The notes: a model not told the origin generated them from the letters alone. 64,000 bases of DNA from Mesorhizobium sp. WSM4311 (GCF_002295115.1 NZ_NSFV01000003.1:496001-560000); one strand, 5' to 3'; counted from the stretch's first letter, positions 42,119-50,066 are shown. Numbers and translations: made by a program.

Positions 42119-43684
42119 ATGGGTAAGGTTGCTGCGGCGCGCGAACCTCCTAAGGAGCGGCGAAGGGTGCGCGCGGCTCAATACGTACGAATGTCCACCG
42201 AGCACCAGACTTATTCCCTTGAGAATCAGAAAGATGCTATCCGCGGTTATGCCGAGGTCATGGGGTACGACATCGTCGCCACCTATGAAGACCCCGGCCG
42301 TAGCGGGCTGCACATAGAAGGCCGGCCCGGCCTCAAGAAGCTGCTGTTCGACATTGAAAACGGACTCGCCGATTACGAGACGGTCGTCGTCTACGACGTG
42401 AGCAGATGGGGCCGGTTCCAAAGCATCGATGAAAGCGCTTCCTACGAATATCGATGTCAGATAGCGGGTGTGCGGATGGAGTTTTGCGCCGAGCAATTCG
42501 CGAACGATGGCACCGTCGGATCCGATGTGCTGAAGGCCATAAAGCGTAGCATGGCTGCAGAGTACAGCAGGATGTTGTCACAGCGGGTCTTTTTGGGCCA
42601 GGTGAGGATGGCCCGCATGGGCTTCCACGTGGGCGGGATCCAGGGACTCGGACTAAGGCGCCTGATGGTGGACCAGTTCGGACAACCCAAACTCATCCTC
42701 GCCCGCTATGAACACAAGAACTTCCAGACAGACCGTGTGGTCATCGTACCGGGGCCACCGGAAGAGATTGCCACTGTTCGATTGATCTTTCGCCTATTCG
42801 TCAGGTCACGCAAAAACGAACCTCAAATCGCAAAATATCTGAATGACCGGGGGATCCTGAACGACTTCGGAAGGCCTTGGAAGAGCTATAGCGTGCGCCG
42901 TGTCCTGACCAATGAGAAATATATCGGCAACAACGTCTGGAATAGACGCTGCACCAAGCTGAAAACCAAAGTTGCGTACAATCCCCCGGACCAATGGGTC
43001 AGGGCGGACAACGCCTTTGAGCCTATCATCAGCCGCCAATTATTCGACAAAGCACAGCAAATCTTGAAATCGCTTTATCTTCACATGAGCGATGAAGAGA
43101 TGCTTGCAGCCCTACGAAACCTCTACAAACAGCATGGGAAACTGTCGTGGGACATCATCAACGCAGAGCCCGGATGCCCTTCGGCCTATCGCTATAGCGC
43201 GCATTTCGGAGGTCTGCTCGGAGCATACAAGCTGATCGGTTGCCTGCCGCCCAGAAAGTCTCATTTCATCGAGATTGACAGGCGCCTCACGGCTATCCGC
43301 CATCGCGTTATGGAAGACCTGCTCGTCGCGGTCGACAAGGCAGGCGGCCGCGCTTCCCAGGCCCCTGAAACGGAGATCATCTGCATCAATGGCGAGTTGA
43401 CCGTAGCGCTCGCAATTGCAAGGTGTCGTGTTACGCATTGTGCCTATCCCCGCTGGTCTTCGAGGGCCGTGCGAGAGGCCATGGCGGATATCTTCGTCTT
43501 GATCCGCATGCAGCCGGGCAATCTGATCATTCGCGATTACCTGATCGCTCCGATGCATGAAATCGTGGGGTTCAAAGGAGATTTCCATGTCAACAATGGA
43601 ATGAAGCTGGATGCGTTTGTTTTCCGATCGCTTGATCCGCTCGTTGCGCTGGCCGAGCGAACATTCGTCGGGAATACCACATGA
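42119..43684 (+). CDS. Large serine recombinase
   Basis: A 521-residue site-specific recombinase. The catalytic domain starts RRVRAAQYVRMSTEHQTYSL, with the nucleophile serine in YVRMSTEHQ, then VVVYDVSRWGRFQSIDES with the conserved Arg. A Recombinase domain (IAKYLNDRGILNDFGRPWKS then VRRVLTNEKYIGNNVWNRRC) and a longer unfamiliar C-terminal part (LAALRNLYKQHGKLSWDIIN onward) follow. It cuts and rejoins DNA through a phosphoserine link. AAGG precedes the ATG. Its stop overlaps the RepB-C-like gene by four bases, so the two proteins are made together. It is the only recombinase in view. Confidence 0.87.
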   Translation: MGKVAAAREPPKERRRVRAAQYVRMSTEHQTYSLENQKDAIRGYAEVMGYDIVATYEDPGRSGLHIEGRPGLKKLLFDIENGLADYETVVVYDVSRWGRFQSIDESASYEYRCQIAGVRMEFCAEQFANDGTVGSDVLKAIKRSMAAEYSRMLSQRVFLGQVRMARMGFHVGGIQGLGLRRLMVDQFGQPKLILARYEHKNFQTDRVVIVPGPPEEIATVRLIFRLFVRSRKNEPQIAKYLNDRGILNDFGRPWKSYSVRRVLTNEKYIGNNVWNRRCTKLKTKVAYNPPDQWVRADNAFEPIISRQLFDKAQQILKSLYLHMSDEEMLAALRNLYKQHGKLSWDIINAEPGCPSAYRYSAHFGGLLGAYKLIGCLPPRKSHFIEIDRRLTAIRHRVMEDLLVAVDKAGGRASQAPETEIICINGELTVALAIARCRVTHCAYPRWSSRAVREAMADIFVLIRMQPGNLIIRDYLIAPMHEIVGFKGDFHVNNGMKLDAFVFRSLDPLVALAERTFVGNTT

Positions 43685-44544
43685 CGGTGCGCCACACGGT
43701 TTTAGGCTTGGAAGCCGCCGACCGCCTTTTGCAGAATAACCGCACAAGGCACGCTGCGCTTTTGGAAAAGATGCACGAGCCCACCAGGTGGTTCACCGGT
43801 CCCTGGCTGTGCAAAACCTATCAAGCTGAATGCCAAAGAACGCGTGGCATGATCGCAGAAGCTATTATCTCTCGGCATCTTCTGGAGACGATCACCGAGG
43901 TATTTCGATATCCAATCAAACAGGAATCGTTCCGTCGCCTGCTATCGGCCGAAAGCCTGGCCTCTGTGCCGAAGGCCCTGACCGAAGGGCCTACTTTGAA
44001 CCTGCTCGCGGAGAGTTCCACGCCAAGGCCCTTGGTCAATGGAGTTTCTCCCGAGGTGACCGAGCTTTTGCAGGATTGGAATGTGCCGCCACAGGTCTTC
44101 GCGTCCTTGCGCAAGATGGTTCCGGAAAGGCAGCTCAAAGCGGCAAAGCTCATGATCGCCCTGAAGAGAGTGAGCTTCCACTATGCGCAACTCCTCGCAA
44201 CGCTTACTCCGGCGTCGCATTTGGTCGATCCCTCCAGGCCGAGGAAGAAGTTTGTCGGGGTGACAGCCGACGAACTGGCTATCATGGAAGCTGATTTTGA
44301 TTTGCTGAACGATCAATTTCTCTTCTGCGCCAGCCTTCGTGGCACCTGGGCGCTGGAGTTGATCGCGGCAAGGCTCTATCTCGACCGGCTAATGGAAAAC
44401 GCGAGGGTCGTCAGACACCTTGCGCGGGATTTCCCGGAGCAGCTCGCAAGATTCCAAACGATACTGGACATTCCAACGGGTCAGGAAGCTTTGCCGAGCC
44501 AACCAGTCAAAACCGGACCAAGGCGCACGCATTTTGTCTTCTGA
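43681..44544 (+). CDS. RepB C-terminal-domain-like protein coupled to the recombinase
   Basis: A 287-residue protein. From about residue 145, FASLRKMVPERQLKAAKLMI, YAQLLATLTPASHLVDPSRP and LYLDRLMENARVVRHLARDF match the C-terminal domain of plasmid-partition RepB (ParB-like) proteins. The ParB N-terminal nuclease/CTP domain is not visible. Residues 1-140 hold helical segments without a clear match. The ATGA overlap with the recombinase gene means coupled translation. RepB-C domains mediate dimer and partner contacts. A role as recombination partner or directionality factor is inference. Confidence 0.72.
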   Translation: MTVRHTVLGLEAADRLLQNNRTRHAALLEKMHEPTRWFTGPWLCKTYQAECQRTRGMIAEAIISRHLLETITEVFRYPIKQESFRRLLSAESLASVPKALTEGPTLNLLAESSTPRPLVNGVSPEVTELLQDWNVPPQVFASLRKMVPERQLKAAKLMIALKRVSFHYAQLLATLTPASHLVDPSRPRKKFVGVTADELAIMEADFDLLNDQFLFCASLRGTWALELIAARLYLDRLMENARVVRHLARDFPEQLARFQTILDIPTGQEALPSQPVKTGPRRTHFVF

Positions 44545-44706
44545 GGTGGCGGCTTCGGGTCGCAAGCGCTCGGCCATAACCCTCAGTTTCGCGGTATGCT
44601 GTGTATCTCCATCCAAACCGGCGCCGCGGTCGTCCATGTAGCGGACCTCGTCTTCCTTGGTGTCAAAGGTGTCCACGATGGTGCTGCCATCGACGACCAG
44701 GCTCGC
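44545..44706 (-). pseudogene. Possible remnant of a small hypothetical gene
   Basis: On the minus strand one frame reads SASLVVDGSTIVDTFDTKED, then YMDDRGAGLDGDTQHTAKLR and VMAERLRPEAATSEDK. It looks like real protein but has no start codon with a ribosome site, and it runs into the 3' end of the RepB-C gene on the other strand. It may be a decayed or truncated gene. I do not recognise the family. Confidence 0.35.
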
Positions 44707-44736
44707 TGATAGGCGGATCGGACTGTGAGGCGTTCG

Positions 44737-45030
44737 CTAGCCACGGAACCGTTCCGTGTACCAGATGATCTTGCCGCCAACCTTCATCGGCTTGTGGATC
44801 ATCAGCTTCTTGGGAAGGTGCTCGGGATGCACCTCGAGCAGCGTGATCTGGATATCGGGCTTGCAGCGGTTGCAGTCGAACTTCAGCTTCAGCGGATCGA
44901 CGCCGCCGCCATAGACCATCATCAGGTCAGCGGAACGGCAGTAGCGGACGTTGCCACAGCTGCATTCCGCCTTGACGAGCATATTGTGCCGGGTCGCCTT
45001 GCCCAGGGTGTCGATCGGGTCGTGCGCCAT
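44737..45030 (-). CDS. Small zinc-ribbon-like hypothetical protein
   Basis: A 97-residue protein with a CSCGNVRYC motif near residue 23 and CNRC near residue 48, probably one zinc site. GKATRHNMLVKAECSCGNVR and SADLMMVYGGGVDPLKLKFD form the conserved core; similar rhizobial proteins exist as I recall. Divergent from the SRAP gene across a LexA box, so it may also be SOS-controlled. The start at 45030 lacks a strong ribosome site. Function unknown. Confidence 0.65.
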   Translation of the reverse strand: MAHDPIDTLGKATRHNMLVKAECSCGNVRYCRSADLMMVYGGGVDPLKLKFDCNRCKPDIQITLLEVHPEHLPKKLMIHKPMKVGGKIIWYTERFRG

Positions 45031-45084
45031 ACTGATAAAAAGAGGAACAAATTCCTCACCGGTCAAGAGGCACTTGACTCTTTT

Positions 45085-45099
45085 GTTCTCATTTCGTTC
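45085..45099. promoter_or_regulatory. LexA (SOS) box, alphaproteobacterial type
   Basis: GTTC at 45085-45088 and GTTC at 45096-45099 separated by exactly seven bases (TCATTTC). This is the direct-repeat LexA site of alphaproteobacteria. It lies 60 bases before the SRAP start and 55 bases before the divergent zinc-ribbon gene. Confidence 0.85.
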
Positions 45100-45158
45100 A
45101 CTGTCAGCACGGAAGGAGGATTTCCTACACAACGAGGCAAAGGAACTGAGATGAAGGC

Positions 45159-45851
45159 ATGTGCGGACGCTACACCCGATATCTGACATGGTCGGAAATC
45201 CACCGGCTCTACCGGTTGACGGCCCCGGCGGAAATCGGTCGCAACGATGAGCCGCGCTACAACATCGCGCCGACAGAGGTCGTGCCTTTCATCACCGCCG
45301 GCGATAACGGCAGCCACCGATTGCGCGAGGGGCGCTGGTGGCTCGTCCCGTTCTGGGCAAAGGAGATGCCCAAGGCGGCCATGTTCAACGCCAGGATTGA
45401 AGGCATCGACACTGCGCCGGCCTTCAGGGACGCCTTCAAGTCAAAGCGCTGCTTGATCCCCGCGGATGGCTTCTACGAATGGACAATCTCGCCGGCCGAC
45501 GGCAAGAAGGATCCTTGGCACATCTACCTGCCGGGCCACGCGCCTTTTTCGTTTGCCGGGCTCTGGGCGTACAACTCAAATCTCGACGTCACCAGCTGCA
45601 CCATCATTACCGAGCCGGCCGGCGAGCCGATGAAGAACCTGCACGACCGTCAGCCGGTCATCCTCGACCAGGCCTATTACGACGCATGGCTCGACCCGGC
45701 GACGCCGAAGGAATACCTGAAAGACATTCTCAGCCACGATATCGGCAGTCAGTTGCAATTCAACCGTGTCGGGCGCGACGTCAATTCGACCGTCATCAAC
45801 AAGCAACCGAACGACCACCCCGCCCTAGTCGGACCGATCAATCCGCTATGA
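45159..45851 (+). CDS. SOS response-associated peptidase (SRAP; YedK/HMCES type)
   Basis: A 230-residue protein starting MCGRYT, whose Cys2 becomes the catalytic N-terminus. It crosslinks to abasic sites in single-stranded DNA and shields them. The other active-site blocks are present: MFNARIEGIDTAPAF (Asn), PADGFYEWTI (Glu) and MKNLHDRQPVIL (His). A LexA box 60 bases upstream supports induction by DNA damage. Two small genes follow in ATGA-overlapping chain. A chromosomal copy probably exists elsewhere. Being on the element, it may protect element DNA during transfer or replication (inference). Confidence 0.93.
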   Translation: MCGRYTRYLTWSEIHRLYRLTAPAEIGRNDEPRYNIAPTEVVPFITAGDNGSHRLREGRWWLVPFWAKEMPKAAMFNARIEGIDTAPAFRDAFKSKRCLIPADGFYEWTISPADGKKDPWHIYLPGHAPFSFAGLWAYNSNLDVTSCTIITEPAGEPMKNLHDRQPVILDQAYYDAWLDPATPKEYLKDILSHDIGSQLQFNRVGRDVNSTVINKQPNDHPALVGPINPL

Positions 45852-46048
45852 GTGACGAACCGATCAAGCTTGCCGATGGCATGACGGCGGCGCCGCGGCA
45901 AAGTGGACGGATCGAAAATCATGTCTGCGAGTTTGACGAGTGCGGGAAGCGCGCGCCGTTCGGATTCGCAAAGCCGAGGAAGCCATCGCACTGGTTCTGC
46001 TTCGGGCATCGCGAACACGGCGACAGGTATTTGGCGGGGGCAAGATGA
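45848..46048 (+). CDS. Small Cys/His-rich hypothetical protein
   Basis: A 66-residue protein beginning MSDEPIKLADGMTAAP whose ATG overlaps the SRAP stop (ATGA). Cysteines and histidines at CEFDECG and WFCFGHREHG could hold one zinc. No family recognised. The next gene overlaps its stop in the same way, giving a three-gene translationally coupled, probably SOS-induced set. Confidence 0.65.
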   Translation: MSDEPIKLADGMTAAPRQSGRIENHVCEFDECGKRAPFGFAKPRKPSHWFCFGHREHGDRYLAGAR

Positions 46049-46290
46049 TTAGTCGACCAAGAGAAGCGGACGAGTATCCAGACCGAGTCATCGACTGCCA
46101 GGAGGCAATGGAGCCCGGCTTCCAAGCCATCGTCGATTGCATGCTGGAGGCCGGATGGTCGCGCGGCGAAACTCTGCGGTCATTGAAGCGGCTGATCGCG
46201 GCGGACAACATGACCCAGAAAGAGAACGCTAGGACGGAAACACAGCTTGCCATTGCTCGGGCCATGATACGTGCGGGCAAGCCGTTTTAG
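46045..46290 (+). CDS. Hypothetical protein, 81 aa, third gene of the SRAP operon
   Basis: Begins MISRPREADEYPDRVIDCQE at an ATGA overlap. Mostly helical: FQAIVDCMLEAGWSRGETLR and TETQLAIARAMIRAGKPF. Small helical proteins of this kind are common in rhizobial phages and islands, and no function is known. The overlaps make it very likely translated with SRAP. Confidence 0.6.
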   Translation: MISRPREADEYPDRVIDCQEAMEPGFQAIVDCMLEAGWSRGETLRSLKRLIAADNMTQKENARTETQLAIARAMIRAGKPF

Positions 46291-46317
46291 GATAGGGTCC
46301 GGGAACCGCCGCCAGAC

Positions 46318-46419
46318 ATGACCCTGACAGCCCGGCAGCGCGCCGCCAATATATCGCAAGGAGCGGCGCGCCGAGGTCACAAAGATGCGGCTCAGCAGCG
46401 TTGGGCCGCTAAGAAATAA
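46318..46419 (+). CDS. Possible 33-residue basic peptide
   Basis: A short open frame starting MTLTARQRAANISQGAAR and ending AAQQRWAAKK, strongly basic. The composition looks protein-like for a small DNA-binding phage peptide. There is no clear ribosome site, and the end touches the stop of the convergent gene, so this is weak. Confidence 0.3.
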   Translation: MTLTARQRAANISQGAARRGHKDAAQQRWAAKK

Positions 46420-47050
46420 GTCGCTCAAACTCACGCAATACATTCAGGTGGTCGGCATTCCGCAATGGGGCGATCGAAAAGAACACGTTCGAATCCATCG
46501 GATGATTTGCTCGTCTTTCGATGCGGAAGGGGTCTGGGGCAGGCCCTTGAAGCAGACCGATGAAACTCAGGCCGATGCCGCGATAGCTGTCGCCTGGGCC
46601 TCCATAACTTGCGATGCAACCACCGATAAGACCTCCAATAGCGTTAATCCGGCTGAATAGCGCATCGTAATTTCCGTCCATTTCGAATTCGATAGCGCTG
46701 CTATAAATACGAAAATCCGGCGTCTCTTCAAATTTGACACCGAAACGAATTGCTGCGCTTACTAGATCTTCTAGGAAAGCGTCACAGACGTCTGTCCCAC
46801 CACCCTTGCAATAAACTTTAACGCCACTTTCTAATATTTCCACATCCACAAGATTGCCGTCAAACATTCCTTGTAAGAATTTTACACCAGCCTTGTAGTC
46901 AAAATCACCTAAACGTGTTGGAGATTCAAGGAACCCATAACGCTCGTTAAGAGCTCTAACTAAGTTACCCCCGTAAAATTTGGCGCTCGACGGAGATGCT
47001 ACATTAATAGCTCTTACGGCCGTTGACTGGAGTATTCCGATAAGTTTCAT
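46409..47050 (-). CDS. Third gene of the toxin-antitoxin operon, unknown protein
   Basis: A 213-residue protein from lower-GC DNA than its neighbours. It begins MKLIGILQSTAVRAINVA and has an alternating alpha-beta pattern: FLQGMFDGNLVDVEILESGV, FLEDLVSAAIRFGVKFEETP, then GGLIGGCIASYGGPGDSYRG. No signal or membrane helix is clear, and I do not recognise the family. The ATG overlaps the antitoxin stop by four bases, so it belongs to the operon. Possible roles are a chaperone or second modulator of the toxin, or a cargo gene carried along. Confidence 0.6.
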   Translation of the reverse strand: MKLIGILQSTAVRAINVASPSSAKFYGGNLVRALNERYGFLESPTRLGDFDYKAGVKFLQGMFDGNLVDVEILESGVKVYCKGGGTDVCDAFLEDLVSAAIRFGVKFEETPDFRIYSSAIEFEMDGNYDALFSRINAIGGLIGGCIASYGGPGDSYRGIGLSFIGLLQGPAPDPFRIERRANHPMDSNVFFSIAPLRNADHLNVLREFERLIS

Positions 47051-47559
47051 TGTACTAATTGGTTCCGTTCGTTTTGTCTGTAAAGGGACAATGGATTATG
47101 CGTACGCAATGGGCCTTCCACCGCATTGGTCTGCTTGCGATCAAGAGCTGTCTTATTGCTAGGAGACGGCGGAGACTGATCCAGTGCAATTGAACTTTTA
47201 GTGCCGAGGATGAAGGCCGAGCTGGAAAAGCCCGGTACCGACATTGCTTCGGGGCTGGTATCTTCAGTCTCCCGCATGAATTTAGGCCAGCTGACAAACC
47301 GAATTTGAAGGGCGACGTCAAAAGCCTCGGCAATCTCAAGCAAGGTTTTTGTGTTCCAGTTTCCGTAGGATTCACTCTCTAGTCTTGCGATCGCGCTTTG
47401 CGGTTTTCCCGCCTTGGTGCCGAGATCCGCTTGTGACCAATCTCGCTCGTCACGAAGAGCCTTAATTTGGTGTATGACCCATCCTGTTACCATCTCCCTC
47501 AGATAGCCATGCCGATATTCTGTGATCGATAGTTTCTTGAGCCGTTTTGCGCTAACCAT
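47047..47559 (-). CDS. XRE family antitoxin (HigA-like) with long C-terminal extension
   Basis: A 170-residue protein. The helix-turn-helix is IKALRDERDWSQADLGTKAG and KPQSAIARLESESYGNWNTK (residues about 30-70), followed by LLEIAEAFDVALQIRFVSWP, as in HigA/RelB-type XRE antitoxins. Ordinary family members end here. This one has about 70 more residues, rich in Ser and Pro (SSIALDQSPPSPSNKTALDR). Its start overlaps the end of the upstream toxin gene by eight bases. It should neutralise the toxin and repress the operon at the twin operators. The ATG at 47592 is a weaker alternative. Confidence 0.8.
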   Translation of the reverse strand: MVSAKRLKKLSITEYRHGYLREMVTGWVIHQIKALRDERDWSQADLGTKAGKPQSAIARLESESYGNWNTKTLLEIAEAFDVALQIRFVSWPKFMRETEDTSPEAMSVPGFSSSAFILGTKSSIALDQSPPSPSNKTALDRKQTNAVEGPLRTHNPLSLYRQNERNQLVQ

Positions 47560-47926
47560 CGTAGTCAATCGCCTTCTCTGGTGATTCAACAATTTCTTTC
47601 ATTCGCCTGATCGCCGTTGCCAAAATGCCGGGAGGCTTAAGCCTATCGTTGTGTTCGATGGCAAACCCGACGAATGTCAATTCGTCCCTTCCTGGGCCCA
47701 TAAAGAATAGCGGCCGGTGCGCAATGCCGCCGCTCTCAAATTTAACTTCCCATACACCATCACAATCATTCAGATTGTGCGCGTAGTGATGCGGCCAAGT
47801 TCGCCTGTCTTTCATAAAATTGAGTCGCGAATCGAATTTTTCGGCGGCCCTAGATGCGATCGCCATCCAATCATCAATTACCGATTCGCCGGCGCGAACC
47901 TCGTATCCTTTGATTTTCCAGCGCAA
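47552..47926 (-). CDS. RelE/HigB (Gp49-like) toxin
   Basis: A 124-residue protein with the Gp49-like core: RAAEKFDSRLNFMKDRRTWP, then CDGVWEVKFESGGIAHRPLF and ELTFVGFAIEHNDRLKPPGI followed by LATAIRRMKEIVESPEK. Family members are ribosome-dependent mRNA endonucleases that stop translation. Toxin first, antitoxin second is the HigBA order. The gene is AT-richer than the chromosome, as expected for a mobile TA module. It lies directly after two copies of a palindromic operator. Confidence 0.8.
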   Translation of the reverse strand: MRWKIKGYEVRAGESVIDDWMAIASRAAEKFDSRLNFMKDRRTWPHHYAHNLNDCDGVWEVKFESGGIAHRPLFFMGPGRDELTFVGFAIEHNDRLKPPGILATAIRRMKEIVESPEKAIDYDG

Positions 47927-47935
47927 AACAGTCCT

Positions 47936-47998
47936 ATATCATTTTTGTGATATTGCAAATACGAATCGCATTTTGGTCCCATATCATATTTGTTATAC
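47936..47998. promoter_or_regulatory. Twin operators of the toxin-antitoxin operon
   Basis: Site 1: ATATCA (47936-47941), six bases, TGATAT (47948-47953). Site 2: ATATCA (47981-47986), six bases, TTATAC (47993-47998). The two share the spacer pattern T-TTTG and are 45 bases apart. The region is very AT-rich and holds the promoter. Cooperative binding of the XRE antitoxin is likely. Confidence 0.7.
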
Positions 47999-48140
47999 GC
48001 GCGCCCCATTTTTGCGGCTAAAGTAATCGATTGCGGTAACAAACTGAGACATTATCGGCTGTAGCGCCGGCCCTTTCCGGGCGCATAATCGCGTATTGAG
48101 TCCTTGCCGGAAAATGACAACGGCAAAGCCTAAAGATCAC

Positions 48141-49037
48141 CTAGCCGCAGCTATCATGGCCTGTTGTAGCATCGGCACGTGATTCCTCCCAGAAATCCTG
48201 GAGCGAAGCGTGCCTTAGATCCTCTTCGCCGCGCAAGTGCTTCACACGGCCGATGATGCCGGGCTTCACCCATTGCGTCGCCGGCCGCTTCATGCCCTTT
48301 GGCGCCGGGCCGGCATGCTCCTGAACGCGCTTCCATAGGCGCTCTCGAATGGCCCGGCTGGAATTGATGAAGGCTGAACCGACATAGCGGCCGGTCGCCC
48401 GATCGGCCATCAGGGCGAAGGCCGGCTTGCCGGCCTCACGCTCGACGCCCAGCAGCTCGTATTCCTCGACCGTATAGCATTTCGCCTTCAGCCAGTTCGT
48501 TGACGGGCCGCTGCGGTATTTGCTGTCGCGGCGCTTCGACACCATCCCCTCGAGGCCGCTCTGTTCGAGCAGATGAAAGATCGCCTTGGCTTCGCCTGGC
48601 AGCGCCTCGCTGAACTGGATCCGGCCGCCAGGCTCGATCATGCTGGTCAGGATCTCGCGCCGCTCCTCGAGCGGCATGTCGCGCAAATCGTGGCCATTGA
48701 GATGCAGCAGATCGAAGGCGACGAAATAAAGGTCATGCTGGCGACGCGTGATCGCCTTGCGCAACTCACCGAAGTCCGACAGACCTGCTTCGTTGAGCAC
48801 AATGATCTCGCCGTCGACGATAGCGCTTTCAGCGCCGAGGCTCTTCGCCTCCCGCACAAGGTCGCGATATTTGGCCGTCCAGTCATGGCCGTTGCGGGTG
48901 TAGATGCGGGTCCCGTCGTCGTCGATGATCAGCTGTGAGCGGTAGCCGTCGAACTTGACTTCGTGAATCCAGCCCTCGCCTTCCGGTGGCTGGTCGACCA
49001 GGGTCGGCATTAAGGGCGCGACGAACTTCAAACGCAT
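48141..49037 (-). CDS. Stand-alone ATP-dependent DNA ligase (LigC/LigD ligase-domain type)
   Basis: A 298-residue ligase. The adenylated lysine is in motif I HEVKFDGYRSQL (Lys28). Motif III VDGEIIVLNEAGLSDFGEL, motif IV LEGMVSKRRDSKYRSG and motif V NWLKAKCYTVEEYELLGVER are present, followed by an OB domain. The polymerase and phosphoesterase domains of LigD are absent and no ku gene is nearby. It would seal nicks or breaks independent of NAD. Such ligases are frequent on rhizobial plasmids and islands. Confidence 0.9.
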   Translation of the reverse strand: MRLKFVAPLMPTLVDQPPEGEGWIHEVKFDGYRSQLIIDDDGTRIYTRNGHDWTAKYRDLVREAKSLGAESAIVDGEIIVLNEAGLSDFGELRKAITRRQHDLYFVAFDLLHLNGHDLRDMPLEERREILTSMIEPGGRIQFSEALPGEAKAIFHLLEQSGLEGMVSKRRDSKYRSGPSTNWLKAKCYTVEEYELLGVEREAGKPAFALMADRATGRYVGSAFINSSRAIRERLWKRVQEHAGPAPKGMKRPATQWVKPGIIGRVKHLRGEEDLRHASLQDFWEESRADATTGHDSCG

Positions 49038-49166
49038 GCACAGAACTCGGCCAGACCGCCATTAAATAAGATTCAGCTAAAATAGTTCCGGGACTTTTGC
49101 CGGCGGCGGCGTGTTCGGTCGAGAACCATCTCCGACCATCGGTAGTGCATCAGCCTAAAGCTTGAA

Positions 49167-49388
49167 CTATGGGCCCTTAGCGACGCGCAGCTTTGAGAGA
49201 GCCCGCCACAAATCCGCCTCTTCCAGTGTCCCGTCGTCAAAAACTTGGAAGACTTCCAAAGCCAGGTATTCCCGTTGCTCCCGATCTTTCTTGGCTAGGC
49301 GGCGTTCATCACACAGTCCGTCAAACACCCGCTGGAGCATGTCCAGATCAGCGGGGCAATAGACACCACTGCAGCGCGATAACGACAT
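49167..49388 (-). CDS. Hypothetical protein, 73 aa
   Basis: Starts MSLSRCSGVYCPADLDMLQR. A helical body DGLCDERRLAKKDREQREYL and DGTLEEADLWRALSKLR follows. I recall near-identical small proteins as frequent in Rhizobiales genomes, often several per genome, of unknown function. Two cysteines near the N-terminus (SRCSGVYCP). Confidence 0.6.
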   Translation of the reverse strand: MSLSRCSGVYCPADLDMLQRVFDGLCDERRLAKKDREQREYLALEVFQVFDDGTLEEADLWRALSKLRVAKGP

Positions 49389-49529
49389 GGCCCGGCTCCC
49401 CTAAGCGAGCCTTGTAAGGATTATCTCACATAGCCGGTTTTGGTGCGAAGAGATTCGCGAACCTGAAAGAGATTAATTTAGCTCCCGCTAATCCTTGACG
49501 CCCATCGGATGCCGCACCAGAATCATTGC

Positions 49530-49838
49530 ATGGCACGGGGCAGCATCAAGGTCGGCGACGAGGTGGCGATAATGGCGACGGTGCTTAAGCGCGTCACCGA
49601 AGACCGCGTAAGCGTTTCGATCCCCAGCTACAATTTTCCCCATTCGATTATCGATCCGGCCACTAAGTTGGTGAAGGGTCAGCAGATTGAACTAACCGGC
49701 GACGTTAGGCGGATCGACGGTGACAAGGTCACGGTCGCGCTGGGGACAATGGTTACCGTTGATCTGGACAAGGTGCGTCTGGTTCAGAGCCACGTCCCGC
49801 CCAAGAGGAAAACCGCGCTGATCGATGAACCGGGTTGA
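49530..49838 (+). CDS. Hypothetical protein, 102 aa
   Basis: A beta-rich small protein: MARGSIKVGDEVAIMATVLK, then VSVSIPSYNFPHSIIDPATK and DKVTVALGTMVTVDLDKVRL. The pattern suggests a small barrel such as an SH3- or OB-like fold. No family recognised. An ATG 21 bases upstream is an alternative start; neither has a clear ribosome site. Followed after 6 bases by the Zn-finger-like gene, so probably an operon. Confidence 0.5.
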   Translation: MARGSIKVGDEVAIMATVLKRVTEDRVSVSIPSYNFPHSIIDPATKLVKGQQIELTGDVRRIDGDKVTVALGTMVTVDLDKVRLVQSHVPPKRKTALIDEPG

Positions 49839-49844
49839 CGCTCT

Positions 49845-50066
49845 ATGACCAAGCTTTCAGACCTTGGGCCGCCTATACCCGGCAAGCGACACGGCAGCGA
49901 ACCGGCACGAGAGGAAGACCATTTCTACCCCTGTCCATATTGCGGGCAGAAGGTTGACCAGCGCGACCTGCGACAGGTGTTCTGGCACGAGGAGCCGGGG
50001 CACCAGGCACTGGAGCCGGAAGAAAGCGCCAAGGTCATACTCCTCCCTCGACAATCACCAAAATAA
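49845..50066 (+). CDS. Small zinc-finger-like hypothetical protein
   Basis: A 73-residue protein with CPYCGQKVDQRDLRQVFWH then EEPGH, i.e. a C2H2-like zinc site in a rhizobial small-protein pattern. The start MTKLSDLGPPIPGKRHGS follows closely on the preceding gene. Function unknown. Confidence 0.6.
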   Translation: MTKLSDLGPPIPGKRHGSEPAREEDHFYPCPYCGQKVDQRDLRQVFWHEEPGHQALEPEESAKVILLPRQSPK

